A stretch of 19,731 nt of DNA from Syntrophorhabdus sp. (GCA_020724025.1 DYHU01000039.1:1-19731), one strand, 5' to 3'. Positions 6,061 through 13,610 are shown, counted from the first letter of the stretch. The notes: generated from the sequence alone by a model not told the origin. A program made the numbers and translations.

Positions 6061-8667
6061 TTACTCTTCCTTCTCTGCCTTCTTTTTCAGTTCACTTAAG
6101 ATATTTAATGCCTCAAGGGGGGTTAACTGTTCGGGCTTGATCTCCTTCAATTCGGAACGGATCGGGTCCGGTCTTCCGAAGAGATAGAGTTGAGGAGAGG
6201 GCGGACGCTTCGGGACTCCTGCCTTTGTCTTTGCTATCTTTGGCATTCCTGTTGCGTCCAGCTCCCCCTTTTCAAGATTGGAGAGAACCTCTTTTGCCCT
6301 GTCAATCACCTTTTCGGGAAGACCTGCCAGGCGGGCCACCTGAATCCCATAACTCCGGTTGGTTCCTCCCTCCACAACCCTCCTGAGAAAGATGATCTCT
6401 CCCCCCCATTCCTTCACCGCCACATTGTAATTCTTCACCCGCTCTTTGGTCAGGGCCAATTCCGTCAATTCGTGGTAGTGCGTGGCAAAGAGGGTCCTCG
6501 GTCTGAGCAGGGGATGATCGTGGAGATGTTCTACCACGGCCCAGGCAATACTCAATCCGTCAAAAGTGCTCGTCCCCCTCCCGACCTCATCGAGAACGAC
6601 GAGACTCCTGGAGGTGGCTTGCTGGAGGATGCGTGCTGTCTCCATCATCTCCACCATAAAGGTGCTCTGGCCCCGCATGATATTGTCCAGAGCCCCAATG
6701 CGGGTGAAGATTCGATCCACCAGCCCGATCCGGGCTTCGCTCGCAGGGACAAAACTTCCCATTTGCGCCATCAGGATGATGATCGCCACCTGTCTCAAGT
6801 AGGTTGATTTGCCCGCCATATTGGGTCCGGTGATGATGAGGATCTGATGCTCGCGATGATCGAGCAAGGTATCATTGGGGACAAACCTTTCGGAAAGGGA
6901 CATTCGCTCGAGAACCGGGTGCCTGCCATCCTGAATCACAATCTCTTCACCCTCGTCTATCTTGGGCCGGCAATAATCATTCCGGTCAGCCACTTCAGCC
7001 ATGGAACACAAGACATCGATCACCGCTACGGCAGAGGCTGTCTTCTGGAGCCTTGGGGTCTCCTCGGAAACTTTCCTCTGTATCTCCTCAAAGAGCCTGT
7101 ATTCCAGTTGGCAGATCGCCTCTTCTGCGCCCAACACCTTGGTCTCGAACTCCTTGAGCTCCGGTGTAATGAACCGCTCGGCATTGACCAGCGTCTGCCT
7201 TCTGATGTAATGGTCAGGGACGAGGTGGAGATTGCTCTTGGTCACTTCAATGTAATATCCGAAGACCTGATTATATCGAATCTTTAAGGAAGAGATCCCT
7301 GTCCTCTTCCTCTCCCCGGCCTCCAGTTGAAGGATCCACTTCTTTCCTTCCCGGCCGATCTCTCTCAGATCATCCAGTTCTTTGTTAAAGTGGGATTTGA
7401 TGATGCCTCCCTCTTTCACCGTGAGGGGAGGATTCTCAACGATGGAGGATTCGAGGAGTTGAAAAAGGCCTTCGAAACTATCTATCTCCCCGGCAATCTC
7501 CTTGAGGAGGGAGGAGGTAAAGGCCTGTAGAAGAATCTTCAGATCGGGTAAGTGTCCGATGGAATTTTTTAACCCGATAAGGTCCCGTCCATTGGCATGT
7601 CCGAGGAAGATCCGGGAGGCAAGCCTTTCAATATCCTGAATCCCTTTTAAAGGCTCCTTCACCCGCTTTCTCTCGATCTTCTTTTCCTTCAATTCGGAAA
7701 CGCCCTCGAGGCGGCGTTCGATCTCCACGATATCCATCAGGGGATAATTCAACCATTGTTTCAATTTCCTGCTCCCCATGGGAGTCATCGTTTCATCGAG
7801 CACCCAGAAGAGAGAACCCTTCTTGCTCTGGTCGAAGAGGGTCTGGGTCATCTCCAGGTTTCGCTTTGTCACTTCATCGATGACCATGAAGTCCTGAACC
7901 CGATAGAAGGTGATGGACCGGATATGGGAAAGCGGCCGCTTCTGATTCTCTTCCGCATAAAGCAGAACCATCTCCGTAGCCATGGCCGCCAGAGGAAATT
8001 CACGAGGAATCGAATCCCCATGTCCTTCATGGAAGGAACGGGAAGTGTCGAATTTCGAATCCTCTAAAAAATTGATCAGGCCATTTTCAAAACTCTTTTT
8101 AAAAGCGGCGAAGCAGGGGTGTTCCTGAAAACGATGGAGGGAAAGAATCTCTTTCGGTTCATTCCGGAGCGCTTCGTTCAGGAAGGGTTCAAAACCGGAA
8201 ATCTGACAGGCTTTCAATTCGCCGGTGGAGAGTTCGAGAAAGGCAAGGCCGAAGACTTCCCCTTCCGCGCAGAAACCCATTAAGTAATTATTCTCACCGG
8301 TGCCCAGGTGGGTGGAGTCCATGGTGAGACCCGGCGTGAAGACTCTGAGGACCTCTCTCTTCACAATCCCTTTGGCCAGTTTCGGGTCTTCCACCTGGTC
8401 GCAGAGTGCGACCTTATACCCTTTCTGGAGAAGTTTGGAAATATAAGTTTCGGCGGTGAAGTGGGGAACCCCGCAGAGGGGGATGCTGTCCTTCCGGCCC
8501 TTGTCCCTTGAGGTCAATGCAATATCCAGCTCCTTCGAGGCCACCTGGGCGTCTTCGAAGAACATCTCGTAAAAGTCGCCCATTCGAAAGAAGAGAATCG
8601 AATCCGGGTATTGGCTCTTAATCTGGAGATACTGCTTGATCATCGGAGTTAACAGACGGGTTGTCAT
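6061..8667 (-). CDS. mutS: DNA mismatch repair protein MutS
   Basis: MutS recognises mismatches and small loops and recruits MutL. The 868-residue product has all family parts: the mismatch-reading Phe-x-Glu in GDFYEMF (F32, E34), connector and lever domains, clamp, Walker A GPNMAGKST (614-622), Walker B VVLDEVGRGTS (690-700), and FATHYHEL (727-734). A QLYLF motif (826-830) fits the QLxLF-type beta-clamp-binding site. The start is odd. ATG 8665-8667 takes its A and T from the inverted repeat of a transposase element, and the upstream sequence GACCTGACCCCAA contains no Shine-Dalgarno. Met9 (MIKQYLQ) is an alternative start but also lacks one. Only 31 bp separate it from the transposase stop codon, so transcription probably comes through that element. 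mutL is absent from the window. Confidence 0.98.
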   Translation of the reverse strand: MTTRLLTPMIKQYLQIKSQYPDSILFFRMGDFYEMFFEDAQVASKELDIALTSRDKGRKDSIPLCGVPHFTAETYISKLLQKGYKVALCDQVEDPKLAKGIVKREVLRVFTPGLTMDSTHLGTGENNYLMGFCAEGEVFGLAFLELSTGELKACQISGFEPFLNEALRNEPKEILSLHRFQEHPCFAAFKKSFENGLINFLEDSKFDTSRSFHEGHGDSIPREFPLAAMATEMVLLYAEENQKRPLSHIRSITFYRVQDFMVIDEVTKRNLEMTQTLFDQSKKGSLFWVLDETMTPMGSRKLKQWLNYPLMDIVEIERRLEGVSELKEKKIERKRVKEPLKGIQDIERLASRIFLGHANGRDLIGLKNSIGHLPDLKILLQAFTSSLLKEIAGEIDSFEGLFQLLESSIVENPPLTVKEGGIIKSHFNKELDDLREIGREGKKWILQLEAGERKRTGISSLKIRYNQVFGYYIEVTKSNLHLVPDHYIRRQTLVNAERFITPELKEFETKVLGAEEAICQLEYRLFEEIQRKVSEETPRLQKTASAVAVIDVLCSMAEVADRNDYCRPKIDEGEEIVIQDGRHPVLERMSLSERFVPNDTLLDHREHQILIITGPNMAGKSTYLRQVAIIILMAQMGSFVPASEARIGLVDRIFTRIGALDNIMRGQSTFMVEMMETARILQQATSRSLVVLDEVGRGTSTFDGLSIAWAVVEHLHDHPLLRPRTLFATHYHELTELALTKERVKNYNVAVKEWGGEIIFLRRVVEGGTNRSYGIQVARLAGLPEKVIDRAKEVLSNLEKGELDATGMPKIAKTKAGVPKRPPSPQLYLFGRPDPIRSELKEIKPEQLTPLEALNILSELKKKAEKEE

Positions 8668-8686
8668 TTGGGGTCAGGTCTATAAT
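8666..8686 (+). repeat. Left inverted repeat of the transposase element
   Basis: Perfect 21-bp match to the reverse complement of 9585-9605. It overlaps the first two bases of the mutS start codon. With the adjacent bases it can form a short GTCTA/TAGAC hairpin (8678-8693). Confidence 0.9.
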
Positions 8687-8698
8687 GTTAGACTCTTC

Positions 8699-9547
8699 CT
8701 ATCGGTCGTTTAAAATTCTGCTCACATAGGTAAAATGAAATCCCAGATGGTCTGCCACGGATCGCTGAGTATAACCAAACTTCTCCACGGCCTCCCGGAT
8801 CATTTGATCCCGTTTCGCTCTGTCACTGAGTATGTGCCTCTCAAAAAGTTTTTCAAGAGCAGGCCTAATAGCATACCGCTGACTCTTGGGAATCTCAGGC
8901 ACGTCTTTGTGTCTTCCAAAGTGCTCAGCAAACCCGTCCACAAAATCATCTTCTCCAAAAATGGCCTGCCCTTTGACCCCTGCCCAAATCGACCCTTTCC
9001 CTATCCCCAACTTCACAAACCGATCATACTCTCTCTCGGCCTTTCGCTTCCTATCACTGAATTGTTCAAGTATCCAGCTGTTGGTCAGGCACGCAGCAGG
9101 CTTCTCTTGCCCCGCCGTGGCACGGTAACTGCTCCATTTCCACTGCCCAGGGTCCTCTACCAAACACGCACGAACAGGGTTCAAAACGACATACCGGCAT
9201 ACTTCAACCAGGTGGCTGTCTTTCTGGATGAGAATGGCTTTATACCTTCCCTGAAAAAGATGGCCGCTCCTTCGATGCCGTTTGTTGAATGCCTGGGTAT
9301 AGACGCCATTTAACTGTCGCATGCCCATGGCGAGATTGCCTTCCGGTGTTTCGATGAGAAGGTGAAAGTGGTTATCCATGAGGCAATACGCATGGCAGAG
9401 CCAATGATAGCGTTCATTGACCTTGCCGAGAGTAGAGAGAAAGTTCTCCCGATCTTGGTCGTCCTGGTACACAGGCTTCTTCTCATTTCCCCGGGAGGTT
9501 ATATGATACACAGCCCCGGGGTATTCGATGCGTAGGGAACGAGCCAT
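8699..9547 (-). CDS. REP-associated tyrosine (Y1) transposase with C-terminal HTH
   Basis: HUH-superfamily single-strand transposase. The Y1 domain spans roughly residues 1-150. It opens with MARSLRIEYPGAVYHITSRGN, has the metal-binding H60-F-H62 in MDNHFHLLIETP, and the likely catalytic Tyr119 in CRYVVLNPVRA. All catalytic residues are intact. The remaining 130 residues end in a helix-turn-helix (about 245-280, GYTQRSVADHLGFHFTYVSRIL) resembling the DnaA-type DNA-binding domain seen in some RAYTs; it may recognise the flanking repeats. Length is 282 residues, longer than a minimal IS200 TnpA. It lies between a HAD phosphatase gene and mutS, same strand. A GGGAGG lies about 20 nt before ATG 9545-9547, too far to be a good ribosome site, so translation may be weak. 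Confidence 0.92.
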   Translation of the reverse strand: MARSLRIEYPGAVYHITSRGNEKKPVYQDDQDRENFLSTLGKVNERYHWLCHAYCLMDNHFHLLIETPEGNLAMGMRQLNGVYTQAFNKRHRRSGHLFQGRYKAILIQKDSHLVEVCRYVVLNPVRACLVEDPGQWKWSSYRATAGQEKPAACLTNSWILEQFSDRKRKAEREYDRFVKLGIGKGSIWAGVKGQAIFGEDDFVDGFAEHFGRHKDVPEIPKSQRYAIRPALEKLFERHILSDRAKRDQMIREAVEKFGYTQRSVADHLGFHFTYVSRILNDR

Positions 9548-9584
9548 ATTGAAAGCTTATCAGAACCTCCCATCAAAGTCAAAG

Positions 9585-9605
9585 ATTATAGACCTGACCC
9601 CAAAT
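9585..9605 (-). repeat. Right inverted repeat, with an inward-facing TATAAT
   Basis: Perfect mirror of 8666-8686. On the minus strand it contains TATAAT (9585-9590), pointing at the transposase gene and mutS. No matching -35 hexamer is found at 16-18 nt, so promoter function is only possible. Confidence 0.85.
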
Positions 9606-9609
9606 TGGT

Positions 9610-10392
9610 TTATATTAGGTTCTGGACGTCGGCGATGCTTTGGAAGACAAAGTCAGGTTGGAAGGAAGAATGTCTGTACTCTTTCAGGGTCTCCTCATCG
9701 GTGACCCCTGTTAAAACAATACCGGTCGCAATCCCCGACTCTTTTCCCATCTTAATATCGGTCTCGAGGCGGTCCCCGATCAGAATACACTCCTCGGGTT
9801 TTAACCCCATCACCTCCAGGACCGTTTGAACCATGATGGGAGAAGGTTTTCCCACAATGACCTCCACCTTCTTACCGGTCACCGCCTCAATGGCCGCAAT
9901 CATTCCCGCACAGTCCGGAATCTCCCCCCCTTCTACCGGGCAGGTTCGGTCAGGGTTGGTCGCTACAAAATGTGCCCCTAACTTAATCGCTTGATAGGAA
10001 ATATTCAGTTTGCGGTAATCGAAGGTCCGGTCAAATGCGACAACGACATAATCGATCTCCCCCGGCTCATCGGTGATTGTAAAACCGGCTCTTTTCAACT
10101 CTTCAATAAAGGGAATCTCCCCTACGATAAAAAGTCTGGCTTCAGGAGCATTTTTCTTGAGATATCTAATCATGACCAGAGTGGAGTTGATCACTTCATT
10201 AGGATCTGTGGGAATGCCGAGGCGGGTCAGTTTGTCCGCATAATCTTCCCTGGTCTGGAGCGGCTTGTTGGAAAGGAATACGACCTTTCTGCCGGCCTCC
10301 CGGAGTCGCTGAATCACGGTATCTGCGCCGGGAATCAGCCTGTCACCCAAATAGACTGTCCCGTCCAGGTCAAAGATGAAACCTTTGAACAT
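9610..10392 (-). CDS. HAD-IIA (NagD/AraL-type) phosphatase
   Basis: Cytosolic HAD-superfamily phosphatase of the NagD/AraL/PGP subgroup with a C2b cap. Motif I is FDLDGTVYLGD (nucleophile D9 and acid D11), motif II SNKP (S42), motif III Lys183 in VGKPSP, and motif IV GDRLETDI (D208, D213). The cap lies between motifs II and III. Residue numbers count from a GTG one codon upstream. I prefer ATG 10390-10392, 5 nt after GAGG. Members hydrolyse small phosphates such as sugar phosphates, nucleotides, glycerol 3-phosphate or 2-phosphoglycolate, and substrate cannot be read from sequence. It follows the Ugp-type transporter genes on the same strand, in the position of ugpQ in E. coli, which suggests action on the imported solute. 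The transposase element starts 4 bp after its stop codon. Confidence 0.93.
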   Translation of the reverse strand: MFKGFIFDLDGTVYLGDRLIPGADTVIQRLREAGRKVVFLSNKPLQTREDYADKLTRLGIPTDPNEVINSTLVMIRYLKKNAPEARLFIVGEIPFIEELKRAGFTITDEPGEIDYVVVAFDRTFDYRKLNISYQAIKLGAHFVATNPDRTCPVEGGEIPDCAGMIAAIEAVTGKKVEVIVGKPSPIMVQTVLEVMGLKPEECILIGDRLETDIKMGKESGIATGIVLTGVTDEETLKEYRHSSFQPDFVFQSIADVQNLI

Positions 10393-10440
10393 CACAACCT
10401 CACCCTATTCCTCTCCCACAAGAGATTGTGTCGTAATTCA

Positions 10441-10486
10441 CCGTTCGTGGTGAGCCCCGCGAAGCGCGGGATCGAACCATGAACGG
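10441..10486. repeat. REP-like palindrome between ugpC-type and HAD genes
   Basis: The outer arms CCGTTCGTGGT and ACCATGAACGG are complementary with one mismatch and enclose a GC-rich inner hairpin (CCCGCG/CGCGGG). It lies in the 153-bp spacer between the transporter ATPase stop and the phosphatase start. CGTTCGTGGTGAG...CGAACCATGAACG palindromes are common in many environmental bacterial genomes, from memory. Confidence 0.8.
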
Positions 10487-10545
10487 ACTTAGGGCACAGT
10501 CTCCAATGGGAAAGGGAATGTTAAAAAAGTATTTCCCTTCGATCT

Positions 10546-11658
10546 CTAACCCTCTGTTTTTATCCGAAGGTTCGGAGAATCTTTTTGAAAGAGGTGCATC
10601 CGGTCGAGGTCGAAAGCGAGCTCGATCTCCTGATGGACCCGGTATAAGGTCTGAACATCGACCGCAGCTATGAGATTATGCTTCCCTGCGGTCACATTGA
10701 GATGGATCTCCGAACCCAGCGGCTCAATCACATCGACCACCGAACGGATCGAATTCCCCTTGAAAGGCTCGGGAGCGAAAGCCCGGTCATAGATATCGTT
10801 GGGCCGGATTCCGAAGATGGCTTCCGATCCGATCAAAGATTGATAATAGGGAGTCCGTTTTTCCGGAATGGGAAGTTGAAGACTCTCCGCATCGATGAGG
10901 AGACGGCCATCCTTCGAAATGATTCGGCAGGGAATAAAATTCATCACCGGGCTGCCGATAAAACCGGCGACAAAGAGATTGACCGGATAATTATAAACCT
11001 CCAGGGGAGGACCGATCTGTTGAATCCACCCGTCCTTCATCACGACAATCTTCGTCCCCATCGTCATCGCTTCGACCTGATCGTGAGTGACATAGACGAT
11101 CGTCGTCTGGAGTCGGTCGTGAAGTTTAGAAAGTTCGGCGCGCATCTGGACCCGGAGCTTCGCATCCAGGTTGGAGAGGGGTTCATCAAAGAGAAAGACA
11201 GCCGGTTTCCGGACGATGGCTCTTCCCACAGCCACCCGCTGGCGCTGTCCCCCGGAAAGTTGTTTCGGTTTCCGGTCGAGAAAGTCCTGGATGCTTAGAA
11301 TCTCTGCCGCCTCTCTCACCCTCTGATCGATCTCACTCTTCGGAAACTTTCTCAGCTTGAGGCCAAAGGCCATATTCTTGTAGACCGACATATGGGGGTA
11401 GAGGGCATATTCCTGGAAGACCATGGCGATGTCCCGGTCCTTAGGAGGAAGGTCATTGACCACTCGATCCCCGATGGAGATCGTTCCGGTGCCGGGCTCT
11501 TCCAACCCCGCAATCATCCGGAGGGCAGTCGATTTGCCGCACCCCGAAGGGCCCACGAGGATGGCAAACTCCTTGTCCTCCACGGTGAGGTTAAAATCCC
11601 TCACCGCCTGCACGGTTCCAAAGTTCTTTGAGACATTCTCCAGAATCACTCTCGCCAT
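10546..11658 (-). CDS. ABC transporter ATPase, UgpC/MalK type
   Basis: Nucleotide-binding subunit of the Ugp-type importer, a homodimer at the inner face of the membrane. The order is Walker A GPSGCGKST (about 36-44), Q-loop, signature LSGGQRQRVAVGRA, Walker B VFLFDEP, D-loop NLDAK and H-loop THD, followed by a C-terminal regulatory TOBE/MOI domain (about 235-370) as in MalK and UgpC. I place the start at ATG 11656-11658 (MARVILENVS). A GGAGG (11668-11672) is 9 nt upstream, while the two further-upstream ATGs sit on or within 3 nt of it. Length is 370 residues. It follows the UgpE-type permease by 49 bp and is probably in one transcript. One ATPase gene serves two different permease subunits here, as usual for the carbohydrate uptake CUT1 class. 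Confidence 0.95.
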   Translation of the reverse strand: MARVILENVSKNFGTVQAVRDFNLTVEDKEFAILVGPSGCGKSTALRMIAGLEEPGTGTISIGDRVVNDLPPKDRDIAMVFQEYALYPHMSVYKNMAFGLKLRKFPKSEIDQRVREAAEILSIQDFLDRKPKQLSGGQRQRVAVGRAIVRKPAVFLFDEPLSNLDAKLRVQMRAELSKLHDRLQTTIVYVTHDQVEAMTMGTKIVVMKDGWIQQIGPPLEVYNYPVNLFVAGFIGSPVMNFIPCRIISKDGRLLIDAESLQLPIPEKRTPYYQSLIGSEAIFGIRPNDIYDRAFAPEPFKGNSIRSVVDVIEPLGSEIHLNVTAGKHNLIAAVDVQTLYRVHQEIELAFDLDRMHLFQKDSPNLRIKTEG

Positions 11659-11667
11659 AACCATCAT

Positions 11668-11672
11668 CCTCC
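11668..11672 (-). promoter_or_regulatory. Ribosome binding site deciding the ugpC-type start
   Basis: GGAGG is followed directly by ATG ATG GTT ATG GCG. Only the third ATG (11656-11658) has a workable spacing of 9 nt, so the product should begin MARV rather than MMVMARV. Confidence 0.75.
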
Positions 11673-11707
11673 TTTGTACGATATCAATCCTGCCGGACGT
11701 TCATCCC

Positions 11708-12541
11708 TCAACCCTTCATTCCGCTTAACATAAAACTTTCCACAAATTTTTTCTGAAAAACGAGAAAGAAGATCAGCATGGGAGCCGTCACAAATGCGGT
11801 TGCCGCCATCAGCAGGGTCCAATCCGCCCCGCTCTCCTGTTGAACGAACATCCCCAACCCGATGGTAAGCGTCCGCACCTCGGGCGTATCGGTCACAATG
11901 AGCGGCCAGAGGTAATCATTCCAATGGCTCACAATGCTGATGATGGAGAAAGCGATCAGCGTGGGTTTGGCCAGGGGGACTAAGACATGCCATAAGAACC
12001 GGAGCCCCCCGCAGCCGTCGATCACCGCCGCATCTTCCAGGGCCCTTGGAATTTGCCGGAAGGCCTGCCGGAGGAGGAAGGTCCCGTATCCGGAGGCGAA
12101 GAAGGGAAGCATCATCGCGATGCGGGTATTGAGGAGATCGAACCTCTTCAGGGTCAGGAAGTTCGGCAAAAAGGTGGCATGAATAGGGATCATCATCTGG
12201 ATCAGAAAGAGGAAGAAGAAAAACTCTCTTCCCCGGAAATTCCTTCTCGCAAAGACATAAGCCGCAAGCGTGATGGTCACCAGCTGGACACTTAGAATAC
12301 CCGTCACTACCATAATCGTATTGAGGAGATAGAGATGGAAGGGAGCCATCTCAAACATTTCAAGATAATTTTGGATATTGATGGGCCAGGGGATCCATTT
12401 CGGCGTTTGGGTAAAGACCTCCGTCCGAAATTTCAGGGAGGTGGATAGAATCCAGAAATAAGGGGCGACGGTAATCAGAGAGACCAGTATCAAGATGAGA
12501 TGGAGGCCCGTTCGATTCCTGAATGCCCGGTTAAACCTCAT
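11708..12541 (-). CDS. ABC sugar transporter permease, UgpE/MalG type
   Basis: Second membrane subunit of the CUT1 importer. The 277-residue protein has about six hydrophobic segments (near 13-32, 70-98, 107-130, 140-155, 195-215 and 245-265). The cytoplasmic coupling loop is LEDAAVIDGCGGLRFLWHVLVPLAKP (168-193), a clear EAA motif that docks on the ATPase. The C-terminus FVESFMLSGMKG is typical of the family. It overlaps the stop end of the UgpA-type gene by 11 bp and has a good GGAGGG site 6 nt before its ATG, so the two permease genes are translationally linked. With its neighbours it makes one transport unit; the solute is set by the binding protein. Confidence 0.95.
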   Translation of the reverse strand: MRFNRAFRNRTGLHLILILVSLITVAPYFWILSTSLKFRTEVFTQTPKWIPWPINIQNYLEMFEMAPFHLYLLNTIMVVTGILSVQLVTITLAAYVFARRNFRGREFFFFLFLIQMMIPIHATFLPNFLTLKRFDLLNTRIAMMLPFFASGYGTFLLRQAFRQIPRALEDAAVIDGCGGLRFLWHVLVPLAKPTLIAFSIISIVSHWNDYLWPLIVTDTPEVRTLTIGLGMFVQQESGADWTLLMAATAFVTAPMLIFFLVFQKKFVESFMLSGMKG

Positions 12542-13409
12542 AGTAGACCCTCCTCCCGATCACCCGGAAGACGAGCCAGATCGCCACCAGGAGTCCAAGA
12601 ATAAAGAGGGTGGTCAGGGTGGACCCCATTCCAAGGTCCCAGAATCGGAAGGCGTGCTGGTAGATGTAGAAGACCAGCACATTGGTCCGGTCACCGGGTC
12701 CGCCCTGGGTCATGATGAATACCTGATCAAACACCTGAAAGGAGGAGATGATGGCGACGACGAAGACGAAAAGCGTGGCCGGTGCGAGCATGGGGAAAGT
12801 GATGTAACGGAACTGCTTCCATCCACTGGCTCCCTCAATGGCCGCCGCTTCGTAATAATGGTTTGGAATGGACTGAAGTCCCGCCAGAAAGATGAGCATG
12901 TAATAACCGAAGTTCTTCCAGATACTCATGATGATGATGGCGATCAGGGCGTAGCGCATATCATAGAGCCATTCGAGTTTCGGAAATCCCAGGAATCCAA
13001 GGTAGTAATTGAAAATTCCGAGACCCGGGTTGAAGATCCAGACCCACAGCATGGCCGCCGCCACCATTGGAATCATCGTCGGGTAAAACAGGCTTGCCCT
13101 GTAAAAACTCCTGATCGTCCCCATCTTCTGATTGATGAGAATGGCCAGGAAGAGCGCAAGGGACATGCTGATGGGAATGGTGGTGAAGGCATAGATAAGG
13201 TTATTTCTCAGAACCAACCAGAAAAGGGGGGCCTTGAAAACCTCGATATAATTTGAAAACCATGTGAAGTTAGGCTCGGGGTTGTTGACATTCCAATGGA
13301 ATAGGGAGAGGTAGGCCGACATAAATACCGGGATAAAAGTGAATATCCCCATGAAAAAAAGGCCGGGGAGAAGATAACCATAGGTGGTTAGATTAAAAGT
13401 CCGTTTCAT
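12531..13409 (-). CDS. ABC sugar transporter permease, UgpA/MalF type
   Basis: First membrane subunit of the CUT1 importer, 292 residues and about six transmembrane segments (first at 10-35). The EAA loop reads YYEAAAIEGASGWKQFRYITFPML (185-208). The MTQGGPGDRTNVLVFYIYQHAF stretch after it is highly characteristic of UgpA-type permeases. There is no extra MalF-like periplasmic domain. ATG 13407-13409 has only a weak GAGAG-type site. A 263-bp spacer with a dRS3-like repeat and a strong hairpin separates it from the binding-protein gene upstream, whereas it overlaps its downstream partner by 11 bp. This permits lower expression of the membrane parts than of the binding protein. Confidence 0.95.
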   Translation of the reverse strand: MKRTFNLTTYGYLLPGLFFMGIFTFIPVFMSAYLSLFHWNVNNPEPNFTWFSNYIEVFKAPLFWLVLRNNLIYAFTTIPISMSLALFLAILINQKMGTIRSFYRASLFYPTMIPMVAAAMLWVWIFNPGLGIFNYYLGFLGFPKLEWLYDMRYALIAIIIMSIWKNFGYYMLIFLAGLQSIPNHYYEAAAIEGASGWKQFRYITFPMLAPATLFVFVVAIISSFQVFDQVFIMTQGGPGDRTNVLVFYIYQHAFRFWDLGMGSTLTTLFILGLLVAIWLVFRVIGRRVYYEV

Positions 13410-13472
13410 CTCGGAATCTCTCTTATTCCAAAAATGATGATCTCGTAAAAAGTCTGAAAATGCGATTTTTTG

Positions 13473-13548
13473 TCATTCCTGCGCAAGCAGGAATCCAGTC
13501 TTTTCATTAAGTTAGAATACTCTGGATTCCCGTTTTCACGGGAATGAC
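13473..13548. repeat. dRS3-like palindromic repeat, copy 2
   Basis: Ends GTCATTCC and GGAATGAC are perfect inverted repeats. Next inside, GGAATCCAG is mirrored by CTGGATTCC. Each half is itself a hairpin (TTCCTGCGCAAGCAGGAA; TTCCCGTTTTCACGGGAA). This is the better-preserved copy of the element also found at 5860-5940. Confidence 0.8.
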
Positions 13549-13610
13549 ACCTTTTTTCGAGTTCATCAAAAAATGAAACCCCTCAAAATCTTCTTTCCAA
13601 AAACATGAAG

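Larger units (their letters stand above)
8666..9605 (-). mobile_element. Y1-transposase (RAYT/IS200-like) element with 21-bp inverted ends
   Basis: A 940-bp unit bounded by perfect 21-bp inverted repeats at 8666-8686 and 9585-9605, sharing TTTGGGGTCAGGTCTATAAT plus one more outer base, around a single Y1-type transposase gene. Weaker similarity continues inwards (GTTAGACT against CTTTGACT). The right end is 4 bp from the stop codon of the phosphatase gene and the left end enters the mutS start codon. No target duplication is apparent, as expected for HUH enzymes, though classical IS200/IS605 ends are subterminal hairpins rather than perfect inverted repeats. Mobility today is unproven. Confidence 0.85.

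Noticed and set aside
6190..6807. Long plus-strand frame of about 205 codons
   Set aside because: It is antisense to the MutS ATPase domain, with no recognisable family.
8661..8686. Plus-strand promoter TTGTCA...TATAAT at the left inverted repeat
   Set aside because: The spacing is only 14 nt, and it would read antisense into the transposase gene.
10512..10539. Intrinsic terminator after the ugpC-type gene
   Set aside because: A 7-bp AAGGGAA/TTCCCTT stem exists, but it is AT-rich with a 14-nt loop and no U-tract follows on the transcribed strand.
12495..13256. Long plus-strand frame of about 253 codons rich in Asp, Glu, Gly and His
   Set aside because: It is the antisense shadow of the UgpA-type permease, where hydrophobic codons read as charged residues on the opposite strand.
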